From positions 1-64,000 of the IMG/VR virus record IMGVR_UViG_3300022848_000013: a stretch of 64,000 nucleotides of DNA; one strand, written 5' to 3'. Below are positions 37,361 to 46,898 of the stretch, piece by piece. This DNA is from a virus. Each line of letters opens with the position of its first letter. The first letter of the stretch is position 1. Position numbers and translations under genes: made by a program. Under the pieces are notes generated by a model, which did no database searches, was not told the origin of the DNA, and was given only the letters and a program-made list of their open reading frames with translations.

Positions 37361-37609
37361 TTATTTTTTATATCGTTTGAACAAATGATTAAAAAAATTA
37401 TCACCCGAAAGATCATCATAATCCTTTTTAGATGATTGGGGTGATGGGTCTTCAATTGCAGATTCAACACCAGCTTTATAGGCATAGTCGAATGTTCGTT
37501 AGAAGAACTGTCTCAAACCCTTTTGGGTAAAGGTAATTTGGGCATCTGGTTGAATGAACTTCGGGTTTTTCTCCAGATAAATTACCCATAAGGTTTCGCG
37601 GTTTTTCAT
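37361..37609 (-). pseudogene. Phage protein gene interrupted by in-frame TAA (codon 37)
   Basis: Frame reads MKNRETLWVIYLEKNP to GLRQFF, then TAA (37499-37501), then without shift RTFDYAYKAGVESAIE to LFKRYKK and a final TAA. The two parts together match a common small phage protein pattern (LFxxxxDxAxExG in the middle). Either a point-mutated pseudogene, two coupled pieces, or stop readthrough. No tRNA with anticodon UUA is visible in this window. Confidence 0.65.
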
Positions 37610-37615
37610 GTTTGA

Positions 37616-37643
37616 ATTATTCATAATTTTAAAAATATGTCAA
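37616..37643 (-). promoter_or_regulatory. Leaderless promoter of interrupted gene
   Basis: TTGACA 37638-37643, 16-nt spacer, AATAAT 37616-37621, 6 nt to the ATG at 37609. Confidence 0.65.
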
Positions 37644-37645
37644 GG

Positions 37646-37846
37646 TTATTGATAATATTTTTCATCTAATATCATAGATTTCTTAGAAGCATAATCTCCC
37701 AGACCGTTAAAATATCCAGAAAGTCTTTCGTTTTCTGCTGGATGGATATTCCCATAAATTTCACCATCTCGATACATTGATTCAATTTCGGAATATGGTA
37801 TCAATGCATATCCAAAAAAGTTTAATAATTTATTTATAGTTTTCAT
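37646..37846 (-). CDS. Hypothetical protein
   Basis: 66 aa starting MKTINKLLNFFGYALIPYSEIE; amphipathic N-terminus. Start fixed by the TAAAATG junction with the lipoprotein gene. Confidence 0.6.
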   Translation of the reverse strand: MKTINKLLNFFGYALIPYSEIESMYRDGEIYGNIHPAENERLSGYFNGLGDYASKKSMILDEKYYQ

Positions 37847-37847
37847 T

Positions 37848-38120
37848 TTAAAATTCCATTCCAACATTAACCGTTCCGTTCATTTTCATCATACGTTGAT
37901 AGATATCATAACCTGTTTCGACCGATCCTCCCACAAACACCGAATTTTTTTTAGATTTAAATTCATATATTTGTAGGCGATATTCGGTTCCCATCCTAGT
38001 ATAAAGAGTCTTCGATGATTTCTGTTGGTAATCAGTATCACCATAAAATCGAGATGTCGATTTAGGAGTCGAACATCCCATAACGATAAATGCACATAAA
38101 ATCGAGATAATAAATTTCAT
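37848..38120 (-). CDS. Small lipoprotein
   Basis: 90 aa. Signal MKFIISILCAFIVMGC with lipobox VMGC (Cys16), then polar, strand-rich mature part. Possibly an outer- or inner-membrane spanin-like or exclusion lipoprotein. Confidence 0.7.
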   Translation of the reverse strand: MKFIISILCAFIVMGCSTPKSTSRFYGDTDYQQKSSKTLYTRMGTEYRLQIYEFKSKKNSVFVGGSVETGYDIYQRMMKMNGTVNVGMEF

Positions 38121-38130
38121 TTATTAATAA

Positions 38131-38802
38131 TCAATGATGATCTATTTTTTTATCCATTTTTTTGTCCATTATTACTTTGATATCATCAAATGACACAGGA
38201 CCGCCAAAATTTTCGATACCTACATCTAACCGAGAAGAGTTGAGATATTCTGGTTGACTTTCGACATCGACACCGTGGCTGTGTCCACTGAGATGCCACA
38301 CAGAACCTTTGTGAGAATCTATCCATATGCGATGAGCAAAATGCGAACAAAATATATATTGGGAGTTTTTTTCGGTTTTAATTTTAGCCAGAAGATTATT
38401 ACCATAAAACGTTATCTTGTCTTGATAGGTAATGGGATACATTTCGGTAGTAAGATCACATTCACCAATTTTTTCTTTCAGGGAGATTCGATATATTTCT
38501 TTGACATAACTATTATGATTTCCCCATAAAAAATGGATGTGTCCGTTCAGAGAAAATAGAATTTCCTGTCCTCTTTTAAAGGCATCATTTCCGGCCCCAA
38601 CCAAAAAATCCCCCAAATGTATCACGTTATCTTGTGGTGATACGATATCATTCCATCGATTTTTTATCGCAATATCGTGCTCAGATATGTTGGAGAATCC
38701 TCGTTTTCCTAAAATAAAATCTCGATCATGGCAAAAATGGGTGTCAGACACAAAGAATGTTTTTACGTCTTTGTTGTGGTTAAATGTAAATTTATTAAAC
38801 AT
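38131..38802 (-). CDS. Calcineurin-like metallophosphoesterase
   Basis: 223 aa from MFNKFTFNHN (38802). Motifs VSDTHF, IHLGDF, WGNHNS, CSHFAH and SGHSHG are complete. The start at 38802 is favoured over 38814 because TGA of the previous gene is one base upstream (TGATATG) and TTGACA-N17-TATGAT ends 7 nt before it. Confidence 0.85.
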   Translation of the reverse strand: MFNKFTFNHNKDVKTFFVSDTHFCHDRDFILGKRGFSNISEHDIAIKNRWNDIVSPQDNVIHLGDFLVGAGNDAFKRGQEILFSLNGHIHFLWGNHNSYVKEIYRISLKEKIGECDLTTEMYPITYQDKITFYGNNLLAKIKTEKNSQYIFCSHFAHRIWIDSHKGSVWHLSGHSHGVDVESQPEYLNSSRLDVGIENFGGPVSFDDIKVIMDKKMDKKIDHH

Positions 38803-38803
38803 A

Positions 38804-38950
38804 TCACCGATCATATTTCGTTTTTATTGATTTGTCAACCTTCTTTTTACTTGGCCATGAAATTTCATCATGATTCTTACCATATTTGGTTTGGTTGACT
38901 TTTCTAGGATAATCACCCTTTCCAGCGGAATGTTTTCTATTATCAGACAT
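38804..38950 (-). CDS. Conserved small basic phage protein
   Basis: 48 aa starting MSDNRKHSAGKGDYPRKVNQ. As I recall, a TDNRKHxxGKGDxxRPV pattern is common in small phage proteins of unknown role, possibly nucleic-acid binding. Coupled to the metallophosphoesterase. Confidence 0.75.
   Translation of the reverse strand: MSDNRKHSAGKGDYPRKVNQTKYGKNHDEISWPSKKKVDKSIKTKYDR
38810..38838 (-). promoter_or_regulatory. Internal leaderless promoter of metallophosphoesterase gene
   Basis: TTGACA 38833-38838, 17-nt spacer, TATGAT 38810-38815, 7 nt to the ATG at 38802; embedded in the end of the small basic gene. Confidence 0.65.
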
Positions 38951-39009
38951 ATTCTATAATTTATCATATTTTTCTTGATATTCAACAAAAATCATATTAA
39001 ATATAATAT

Positions 39010-39318
39010 ATGCAAATAGAAATTGTCTACAATGTCACAAATTTCACAGATCCTCTAAACCTAGAAAATTTGACCGTTCTCAGAAACCAAGCCGTAACAA
39101 TTTTTGGTAAAGGTGGTTTGAATATTGCTGATGTTGTCGATTGTCGATTCGAAGAGCGTATCTACGAAGATCGATCCGACTGGGTGTTTGTTCTCGAACT
39201 AGATTTCAACAATATAAGGTTTTTGGAAAAGATTGAACTTCAATCTATTGCAGAATTTCGTACGGTTTCGGAAATTACCGAAACTCTGAAGAACGAATGG
39301 GATTCTAGATACCAGTAA
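39010..39318 (+). CDS. Hypothetical protein
   Basis: 102 aa, alpha/beta, no motif. TATAAT lies 2 nt before the ATG, so the true start or promoter use is unclear. Overlaps the next, opposite gene by 14 nt. Confidence 0.6.
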   Translation: MQIEIVYNVTNFTDPLNLENLTVLRNQAVTIFGKGGLNIADVVDCRFEERIYEDRSDWVFVLELDFNNIRFLEKIELQSIAEFRTVSEITETLKNEWDSRYQ

Positions 39319-39565
39319 TAACACCCAAAACTTTCAGGTTTCTCTTTTCGAAACCAAGTCTATCGGCCAATTCTTTATATATGATCATTGCTTCTTCAAT
39401 TTCTTGGTCTATATCCTCATCTACTTCCATTAAATCGGAGTCTTGATTTACAGAAGATTTTTCGCGCAATAATTCCAAATTGGTATTTGATTCAGAAATT
39501 CGTTCTTTGATCCATTTAAAAGAGTTGAGAGCCATTTCTTTCTGTTCTTCGATATTTTTCTTCAT
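39305..39565 (-). CDS. Coiled-coil hypothetical protein
   Basis: 86 aa, strongly acidic and helical (EEQKEMALNSFKWIKERISES...DEDIDQEIEEA). A GTG two codons upstream is an alternative start. Function unknown. Confidence 0.6.
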   Translation of the reverse strand: MKKNIEEQKEMALNSFKWIKERISESNTNLELLREKSSVNQDSDLMEVDEDIDQEIEEAMIIYKELADRLGFEKRNLKVLGVITGI

Positions 39566-39598
39566 TTCCACAAAATAGCAGATTTTTCGTAGTAATCA

Positions 39599-39606
39599 AG
39601 TAAATA
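39599..39606 (+). promoter_or_regulatory. Late-type promoter AGTAAATA
   Basis: AGTAAATA, 5 nt, ATG at 39612. Confidence 0.65.
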
Positions 39607-39611
39607 TTTCT

Positions 39612-40301
39612 ATGCAGTCTCTCAACGATAAACTTTGGAATGGTATAAAGTTACAACCAGAAATTAAAGAAAAGCTATTATTTATAGCTAGACGGATTGT
39701 ATCAGACCTAAAAATCAATGTCAAGGTAAAACATGTTTTATTTACTGGATCATTGGCATCTTTTGTTTGGAGATCGAGTAGCGATATTGATTTACACATC
39801 ATCGTAGATCCTGTTGGTTCTTATGAAGATGTTGCCACGGAATATTTGAACATGTATTCTAAACTTTTCAACAGCCATCATTCCATTTTCATTCGTGGGT
39901 ATCTATTGGAACTTAATATTAAGATGGAAGAAAAACTTTTGGATAATAAAGGTGTATATGACATTTTAACCGATACATGGATTCAAGAACCTTCAATGCC
40001 TAGTAATATCGTATCGGGTAGTGATAAGATCAAAGATATCGTATTAGATTATCAGGACCGAATTGATGAATTAATTTCTCTAAATTTATCACTAGACGAA
40101 GGAACCATACTTCGAAGAGAAATTAAAGAAATGAGAACTCGGGGGTTGGCAGACTCTGGAGAATATTCCATAGGGAATTTAGTATTTAAAGAATTGCGGC
40201 ATAGTGGGTATCTCGGTAAATTATATGATACTTTGAGAAATAAAGAAGATGAATTTCTTTCATTTGAAAATTTCGGTGCATTTTTTAATAGAATATTATA
40301 A
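39612..40301 (+). CDS. Nucleotidyltransferase (Pol-beta/MNT-like)
   Basis: 229 aa. HVLFTGSLASFVWRSSSDIDLHIIVD is the GS-x(n)-DxD nucleotidyltransferase core. C-terminal helical domain. Possibly adds nucleotides to RNA or AMP to proteins. First gene of the plus-strand late block, though its function is not structural. Ends in TAATG overlap with the next gene. Confidence 0.75.
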   Translation: MQSLNDKLWNGIKLQPEIKEKLLFIARRIVSDLKINVKVKHVLFTGSLASFVWRSSSDIDLHIIVDPVGSYEDVATEYLNMYSKLFNSHHSIFIRGYLLELNIKMEEKLLDNKGVYDILTDTWIQEPSMPSNIVSGSDKIKDIVLDYQDRIDELISLNLSLDEGTILRREIKEMRTRGLADSGEYSIGNLVFKELRHSGYLGKLYDTLRNKEDEFLSFENFGAFFNRIL

Positions 40302-41491
40302 TGGATTATCTCAAGCAATTTTCTAAAGGAAATAGATCATTCTCTGGGAATTTTCCTATATTATCGAAAATATCAGATTGTTCCGTTGGTTATGTTGATA
40401 TAGTCCAACCGATCCCCCGAGAATCGTTTTCGTGTGCATTAGTAGGACTTCTCGAATCACCGGGAGAATCTACGTCTTTTTATGATGGTTATACAATAGA
40501 GGTAAGATATTCTAACAACTCTGGGCCTTGTCAAGGTGGACATTCATGTAACGCTGCTAGATTTAGATTATTAGGAAATGGTGTTTTAATAGGTGTGGCA
40601 GACCTTAATAATGATCCTGGTGGCGGTGATAGAGACACATCATTAACCATTAATAGTGAATTAGCTAGACAAATTAGAGAATCTTCACCTAATAACAATA
40701 TTTTACAATTATCTTTAGTATGTGATATACGACCTGATGAAAATGGGGGTTGGGGTCTAGGAAAGTGTCACGAAAACGTTACATGGATTAGAGTTTATTC
40801 TGAAAATGACCCATTCAATTATTTATATGACGGATGTCCTATTGGTAATTTTTTAGAACTTTATCCACAAAGTGATACACAATCATATATTAAGATATAT
40901 TATGAGTCTTTAGATGGAAAAATTATAGAATGTTATAGACCACCAATCGCGGGTTGCACAAACCCATATAGAGAAAATTATAACCCCAACGCAGAGATCC
41001 TTGATGATTCATGCGGAGATTCAATTTTACATATTATAGATTTAAATTATGATATTAGCGATATAATAAAATCTGATAATGGATTCTCCTACCATAACAA
41101 TTCAAGTATTTCATCGAATATCAAACAAATTATTTATAGTGGTAACGGTACTTTCAGAAGTTCTAATTCAAGTACTTCATCGAATATCAAACAAATTATT
41201 TATAGTGGTAACGGTACTTTCAGAAGTTCTAATTCACAAACCGAGAATAGTTTAGGGTCAATATTTCAAAGTTCAGACGGTATAATAATATCCAATAATT
41301 CTTCACCTTCCATGAATTTGAAGAATATTACACAAAGTTCAGACGGTATAATAATATCCAATAATTCTTCACCTTCCATGAATTTGAAGAATATTACACA
41401 AAGTTTATACGGTATAATAATATCCAATAATTCTTCACCTTCCATGAATTTGGAGAATATTACACAAAGTTTATACGGAACGATTCGTTAA
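40301..41491 (+). CDS. Secreted/virion repeat protein with Cys-rich calcium-binding-like motif
   Basis: 396 aa. N-terminal 190 residues strand-rich with paired cysteines. Residues about 220-240 read GCTNPYRENYNPNAEILDDS + C, the GCTD..A.NYNP.A..DD.SC motif found in many secreted repeat proteins. C-terminal third is tandem repeats (66-bp units). Likely a tail or baseplate decoration protein. Confidence 0.65.
   Translation: MDYLKQFSKGNRSFSGNFPILSKISDCSVGYVDIVQPIPRESFSCALVGLLESPGESTSFYDGYTIEVRYSNNSGPCQGGHSCNAARFRLLGNGVLIGVADLNNDPGGGDRDTSLTINSELARQIRESSPNNNILQLSLVCDIRPDENGGWGLGKCHENVTWIRVYSENDPFNYLYDGCPIGNFLELYPQSDTQSYIKIYYESLDGKIIECYRPPIAGCTNPYRENYNPNAEILDDSCGDSILHIIDLNYDISDIIKSDNGFSYHNNSSISSNIKQIIYSGNGTFRSSNSSTSSNIKQIIYSGNGTFRSSNSQTENSLGSIFQSSDGIIISNNSSPSMNLKNITQSSDGIIISNNSSPSMNLKNITQSLYGIIISNNSSPSMNLENITQSLYGTIR
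41102..41233 (+). repeat. 66-bp direct repeat, two copies
   Basis: Units begin 41102 and 41168, nearly identical; code IIYSGNGTFRSSNS-type repeat. Confidence 0.9.
41267..41479 (+). repeat. 66-bp direct repeat, three full copies plus part
   Basis: Units start near 41267, 41333 and 41399; code GIIISNNSSPSMNLKNI-type repeat. Confidence 0.9.
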
Positions 41492-41515
41492 TAATTGGTA
41501 AATGATCAAAACATT

Positions 41516-41523
41516 TATAAGTA
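41516..41523 (+). promoter_or_regulatory. Late-type promoter TATAAGTA
   Basis: TATAAGTA, 6 nt, ATG at 41530. Confidence 0.7.
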
Positions 41524-41529
41524 ATTAAC

Positions 41530-42339
41530 ATGATTATATACCCAAACACACAGTCGAATTTATTGAGCGGTAATTTCGATTTCTCATCAATGTTGATAAA
41601 GGGTGTTTTAACTCAAGATTACCAATATAATGTAAATGTTCTTTCAGATATTACGAATATTCATTCAATGAGTTTTACTCTTTCTAGTGTTGCGATAACT
41701 ATTGATATTGGTGTGGCATCATCCTCTAAATCAATATCTTTAACATCTTCCGATTGTTTTTTCCCCGATGTTACTGGTGGTATTTCTGGATCAACCACAT
41801 ATTTCTATTTATATAAAGATACTGGTAATCCATCAACAAGTCCGATATTATTCTCACATAGTATCGGAAACTTTACAGGATACGGTGAAGTTTTTTACGC
41901 CTTTAATAATAAAAAAATATTTTATTTACGGGATACTGATGATTATTATGGAACGAATAGATTCTTATATAGAACAGCTAGTGATAAGATGTTGAGAGGG
42001 TTACTCGGAAATTTACAAACAGTGTCCCTTAAAGTTGGTTTTCTTAAAAACACTCACACACCAAACATCGAGAAAGAATTTCTTTCGGATGTTTCATCTG
42101 ATGTTGTCACACAAGGACCAATTATCAATAAATATATCAACTTAAATGTTTTAAAAACTGATACAGTAGTTTTCGGAGATTCTTTGATCACCGAAACTAT
42201 TGGTGGGATTGTTGTATATATTGATAGTGGATCTCCAAGCACATCACCGCTTTTATGTTTTTATAAATTTTCGGATCTTTATATTCTTAATAAAAAACCA
42301 ACGGTGGGTTTTTACCAAAATATAATACTTTCTTTGTAA
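41530..42339 (+). CDS. Putative structural protein
   Basis: 269 aa, Ser/Thr-rich, strand-rich, no Cys in the N-terminal half. Unrecognised; grouped with structural genes by position, strand and late promoter. Confidence 0.6.
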   Translation: MIIYPNTQSNLLSGNFDFSSMLIKGVLTQDYQYNVNVLSDITNIHSMSFTLSSVAITIDIGVASSSKSISLTSSDCFFPDVTGGISGSTTYFYLYKDTGNPSTSPILFSHSIGNFTGYGEVFYAFNNKKIFYLRDTDDYYGTNRFLYRTASDKMLRGLLGNLQTVSLKVGFLKNTHTPNIEKEFLSDVSSDVVTQGPIINKYINLNVLKTDTVVFGDSLITETIGGIVVYIDSGSPSTSPLLCFYKFSDLYILNKKPTVGFYQNIILSL

Positions 42340-42353
42340 GAAGGTTTCTTAGT

Positions 42354-42361
42354 TATAAGTA
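42354..42361 (+). promoter_or_regulatory. Late-type promoter TATAAGTA
   Basis: TATAAGTA, 12 nt, ATG at 42374. Same 12-nt spacing as in front of the 1860-aa gene. Confidence 0.6.
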
Positions 42362-42373
42362 TTATCATAGAAG

Positions 42374-45300
42374 ATGATAGATTTAAATACCAACAACCCA
42401 TATACCTATAAAGAATGGGTTTATCGTCAAAATATCGACATTTCGGATACAGATCATCCAAAATATGTAGAATATTTAAAATCGTGGTATGCAAACAAGA
42501 AATTAATATATCCAGAAACCAAGAAAACTATCAAAGATGAATATGTTCAACTTTTAAAAGATCTTTCGTTTCTATTCAGCGAATCTGAAGAAAATAGATT
42601 TCTTCGCGATGTGGATTTTGAAAACAAAGACGAGGTTATCTATGCTATACCATTCTTTGCCAAAAAATTAAAAGAAATTTCAAAGGTTCTGATCAACAAA
42701 AGAGAATCTACCAAGAATGCAAAATTGAAATATAACATGGTCGGTTCTAACAAGGGGTTAGAGACATTGTTATATGATTACGTTCTCAGAAGTTTTACTA
42801 AAAAAGATGGGAACATTACCCAAATTCCGGCATCTGAATTATTGAATATTCTTCCACAATTATCAGCGGTTAAAAATGACTTTTATATCGAGGTTGAGGA
42901 ATTACATGACCCGACTCTTTATCAAGATTCTGACCCAACTATTGATATTGGTGTATATCAAAAAATATCCGAGGTCCTTGGGGAAATCCCTCTAGAAACT
43001 TTAACGGTTGATGAACTATCTAAAGTATTAGCATCTAGATTGATTCCTAGACTAGCAAATTCAAATCTTTCTAAATTGATTGGTAAATATATCGAATCAG
43101 ATATTAAAAATTCTACAAACGTTTCTCAATTACTTGTCGAGACATCAAAAAGATATTTAGGTGAGCCTATATACGGATTGACTGCTGTTAGATTGTCAGA
43201 AACTAATAATTTTGATATGGGTTTAGATATTGACCTGACCGTTGGTAATAACTGGTTTCTATGGCCTAGTGGTAACATAATTACAAACGATTATACATTT
43301 TCTAATGTATATGCTCCTATTAAAATTAACGATTCTTTATTTTTCGCATCTAGCGCAAAGGCCGGAACAACTTATGAAGAATCTGATTTAATTTTTACCG
43401 AAAAGAATGGTAGCGTTGAGGGTGCTTGGTTGTTGAGCGATCAATTGGACGATGTTTCTGATGTAATGTCTATTACCATAATGGGTGGAGAATCGAAAGA
43501 ATTTAGATTCCCGTTCGCAGGGTTTAAATTGAAAACCAAAGGATCGTCATGGGATGGGTTTTCCATCAACGATTCATTTCTACCAGATTTTTATGATTTG
43601 GATAATAGTCAACGCGAACAAATTTTAACAACATATTTTACAGAAACCATTCCGCAGTCGGCTTCTACTGATATTACTCTTAATAGAACAAGTTTGGTTG
43701 ATATGGGAGCATTTGCCGGAAATTTATACACTAACAGTGATACGATAGTAAAAAAGTCATCGGCCTCGCAAACAAGTCCAGTGTACTCCGAAGATTTATT
43801 AGGTCCAATCGAATCGGCATTTTTATATAAACCATTAAAAACCGATTTACCAATATCGGTAGGAATTTCGTATGTTTATTGGCCTTATATGGTGTATGTA
43901 CCCGATGAAGAGTTTCCGATAACCATAAAGGATGATGTTTGTGCTCCCATTAATCTCAATGAGGTCGATTCTCGGTCTTCTATAGGGGCTGTGGCTGGTT
44001 TATCTTTCAATGACTCAGATGTCATCTATAAACTGAATAGTAGGACTTTAGAGCCAATGGAGGCAGCATTTTTACAAACATCTTTAACCGATGAATTGGA
44101 TCTGACTATTGACAATATTGCAGTCTATGAAAATGAGGCAGTAAGATGTTCCAAATATATATCAGGCCCGATCCAAGGAGCACTATCTTTAAAAATTAAT
44201 CCACTTGAGAAGGTTTCTTTTATTTGGACCGATGTTGATACCTATGCAGATGATGTCTTTAAATTCTATAAACATTCTGATGATTGTCCTTATGGTAAGA
44301 TTTCTAATGATTATTACACCGACCAAAGTTTTATCAATTTAAAAAAATCATTAGCCAAGAACAACTACAAAAACTGTTCTTGTAAGTCGGTTTATTTTTC
44401 TCCTATCGGTCACGAAGGAGAATCTATATTTGAATACAACGGAATGGCTGATATTCTGTTTCACGATCCTGATGGTGTTGGTGAAGATTTTGCCCTCAAT
44501 AGTTGGAAAGATACCCGAAACTTAACCGTAAAAAATAGTCCACAATTCTCATTCTATAAAATAACTTCAGGGGATTCTAAGGTTGGTTGGGGTGATGGGT
44601 TTTGGAAAACCGGTAATGGTCAACGAATGGTCCTTAAAACCGGGAAGCGTTATACGTACTATAGATCATCACAACGACGAGATAATACAACTGATGATCC
44701 GGCACCATATTTTGTGGTTAAGTACCCCTACAAAAAAATTGTTGGGTTATGTTATCCGGGTAAAAGCGATATAGTCATTCTTTGGGATATTTCCAAAACA
44801 CAAGAAAATGTTTTTGGCAATGCTAAGGATGTTGTAAAGTTATTGGCCAAAAAATTAATAGCATATTCCGTAGGGTCAACCACCAAAGTATCGATTATTG
44901 CATTCGATAATGATACAATTGTTGTTGGATATTTAAGTAAAGATTCCGATGTGTTGAATTTCTATATAAATCAAGTTTCCATCAAATCTATTTATCCGGA
45001 TTACGCCACAAACATTAAAGGTGCCCTAGAAATGGCTTACTATATCTTAACCACCCCCATACCCACAGGATCTGATGAATATGCAGATTTCTCAAAATTA
45101 TGTAAGTCCTTAGCATCAACCATTATAAATAGTGGTTCATCTGCAAAATCTTTCAACGTGCCTAGACCGGACGCATCTAAAAAAATATTAATAATCAGTG
45201 ATGGTTCAGATTCGTACGAACCTTCTGGTGTAATCGAATATGCAAATTTCGTAAAATCTATGGGTGTGGAAATCCATTCCGTAGACTTTGGTGAATTGGC

Positions 45301-46897
45301 TAATTTAAATAATCTTATGGAAGAAATTTCCACAGATTCTATTCAAACATATTTTAACCTACAACGATATATGATATATGGCGATGGAGATATAAACTCT
45401 TTCGTTGAACACATATCAAGAAAAATTAATGGATGTAGACCTATATCACCAAGATGGATGAAGGCGGTTCGCGATGCAAATGGCAACTGGTCCGGAAATG
45501 GTGAAGTTAGTGATTTGATAATAAGAGCGGGTGATTTCTTATCATATGTCCATCAAGACGTTGTTACATATAGAGGATTCGATAGTTATTCAGATTTCAC
45601 AAACATTGCTATAAATTTCACAACTAATTTTAAATTGGATGGGTGGGATTACACAACCAATACATTCTCATTAACATCCATAGGTCTGAATTTTGGGGCT
45701 AAACCTTTCTGGGGTGAAGCATATTCCGATAAAACCATTGAAAATCGATTCAATAAAGAAACTAATATATTTGGTGGACATATTAGATATTTTGAAGAAT
45801 ATACCCCAATAACTCAACCAAATGTATCTCCGATGATTTTGGAGAACGATTCTCTAATAACATATAATCGAAAAGATTTATATAAATTTTCATGGGATCA
45901 ACCTTTAGATTTTGTTATCACAACTAAGGTAAATCGATGGAAAAAATTAGAATTCATAACCAATACTTCCAATTTATCAGAAATTTTAAAGAATGGAACC
46001 ATAGATCGGGTTTCAATACCAACTTTTGAGGACAGTGATTTGGTTCTAGAAGGATACTCACAATTTAAACCTGCTAAATATAATTACTACGCTCGAAAAC
46101 CTTTTAAATATTCTCAACCCCTATATTATAGTAATCGAGATGTTAATAGTTTTGTTACATTCTTAACGGGTTATTATATCGACCCAACCAACCCATATAA
46201 TAATTTAACAAACGTCCATTTTCCAACAATCGCGATTGAAGAATTTCCAAAAAATTGTATCACCGAAAAATCTGTAGGTCATTATCTATTACCAGAAAAT
46301 TTGGGAACATCTCATTATCTTGGTAGAGGGTACACTTATAAAATAACCAGTTCACAACTAACCATTGTTGATGGATTATCCGCCGAAAGATTATATTATG
46401 ATTTGAACAAATATGGAAACCGTAATCGAGGATTAACCAAAAACGATCAGGTCACCATTTCGGAATTGGATGAATTAGATAATCGATGGATATCTGAGTC
46501 ATATTTCAACAACAATAGGGCCGGAATCATTAAAAACCCACAAAGGATTCAAAAATTGCTTCCTTACCAGACTGATTACGAAAACAAAGGTAAAAATTAC
46601 TTCGGCCTTTCTAGACAAGGAGACGATTTACAATTATGGCATCCAGCCGATCCTGCAAAATGGAACGATCCTTCTTATAATCTAACTCTTAGAAATGAAC
46701 TAACAGTCGAAGTTCTACTAGAGAAAATTAAAACATTCTTGGTAAATAGAGGTGTTTTGGTTCAGTGGAAAAGTGATATATACGGAAACGAATTTGGTGT
46801 GTATAAAGGTGATAATATTGATGATACCAACTTCATAAAAACCGAAGAAATGTTAAACTTATTAACAGAACTGTTAGAATACATGACAATAGAATAA
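42374..46897 (+). CDS. Giant structural protein with vWA domain
   Basis: 1507 aa. Long strand-rich N-terminal half, then a vWA domain (about 795-990) with KSDIVILWDISKT (MIDAS DxSxT) and KILIISDGSDS, followed by more beta-rich sequence and a helical end. Size and position suggest a baseplate or tail-associated protein; the MIDAS site could bind metal and a host ligand. One of the largest genes of the late block. Confidence 0.65.
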   Translation: MIDLNTNNPYTYKEWVYRQNIDISDTDHPKYVEYLKSWYANKKLIYPETKKTIKDEYVQLLKDLSFLFSESEENRFLRDVDFENKDEVIYAIPFFAKKLKEISKVLINKRESTKNAKLKYNMVGSNKGLETLLYDYVLRSFTKKDGNITQIPASELLNILPQLSAVKNDFYIEVEELHDPTLYQDSDPTIDIGVYQKISEVLGEIPLETLTVDELSKVLASRLIPRLANSNLSKLIGKYIESDIKNSTNVSQLLVETSKRYLGEPIYGLTAVRLSETNNFDMGLDIDLTVGNNWFLWPSGNIITNDYTFSNVYAPIKINDSLFFASSAKAGTTYEESDLIFTEKNGSVEGAWLLSDQLDDVSDVMSITIMGGESKEFRFPFAGFKLKTKGSSWDGFSINDSFLPDFYDLDNSQREQILTTYFTETIPQSASTDITLNRTSLVDMGAFAGNLYTNSDTIVKKSSASQTSPVYSEDLLGPIESAFLYKPLKTDLPISVGISYVYWPYMVYVPDEEFPITIKDDVCAPINLNEVDSRSSIGAVAGLSFNDSDVIYKLNSRTLEPMEAAFLQTSLTDELDLTIDNIAVYENEAVRCSKYISGPIQGALSLKINPLEKVSFIWTDVDTYADDVFKFYKHSDDCPYGKISNDYYTDQSFINLKKSLAKNNYKNCSCKSVYFSPIGHEGESIFEYNGMADILFHDPDGVGEDFALNSWKDTRNLTVKNSPQFSFYKITSGDSKVGWGDGFWKTGNGQRMVLKTGKRYTYYRSSQRRDNTTDDPAPYFVVKYPYKKIVGLCYPGKSDIVILWDISKTQENVFGNAKDVVKLLAKKLIAYSVGSTTKVSIIAFDNDTIVVGYLSKDSDVLNFYINQVSIKSIYPDYATNIKGALEMAYYILTTPIPTGSDEYADFSKLCKSLASTIINSGSSAKSFNVPRPDASKKILIISDGSDSYEPSGVIEYANFVKSMGVEIHSVDFGELANLNNLMEEISTDSIQTYFNLQRYMIYGDGDINSFVEHISRKINGCRPISPRWMKAVRDANGNWSGNGEVSDLIIRAGDFLSYVHQDVVTYRGFDSYSDFTNIAINFTTNFKLDGWDYTTNTFSLTSIGLNFGAKPFWGEAYSDKTIENRFNKETNIFGGHIRYFEEYTPITQPNVSPMILENDSLITYNRKDLYKFSWDQPLDFVITTKVNRWKKLEFITNTSNLSEILKNGTIDRVSIPTFEDSDLVLEGYSQFKPAKYNYYARKPFKYSQPLYYSNRDVNSFVTFLTGYYIDPTNPYNNLTNVHFPTIAIEEFPKNCITEKSVGHYLLPENLGTSHYLGRGYTYKITSSQLTIVDGLSAERLYYDLNKYGNRNRGLTKNDQVTISELDELDNRWISESYFNNNRAGIIKNPQRIQKLLPYQTDYENKGKNYFGLSRQGDDLQLWHPADPAKWNDPSYNLTLRNELTVEVLLEKIKTFLVNRGVLVQWKSDIYGNEFGVYKGDNIDDTNFIKTEEMLNLLTELLEYMTIE

Positions 46898-46898
46898 T

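Noticed and set aside
37279-37485. 68-aa minus-strand ORF
   Set aside because: Different frame from the better-supported interrupted gene covering the same DNA.
37361-37609. Alternative genetic code with TAA reassigned
   Set aside because: All other genes end normally at TAA/TGA and none contains in-frame TAA; one case does not support recoding.
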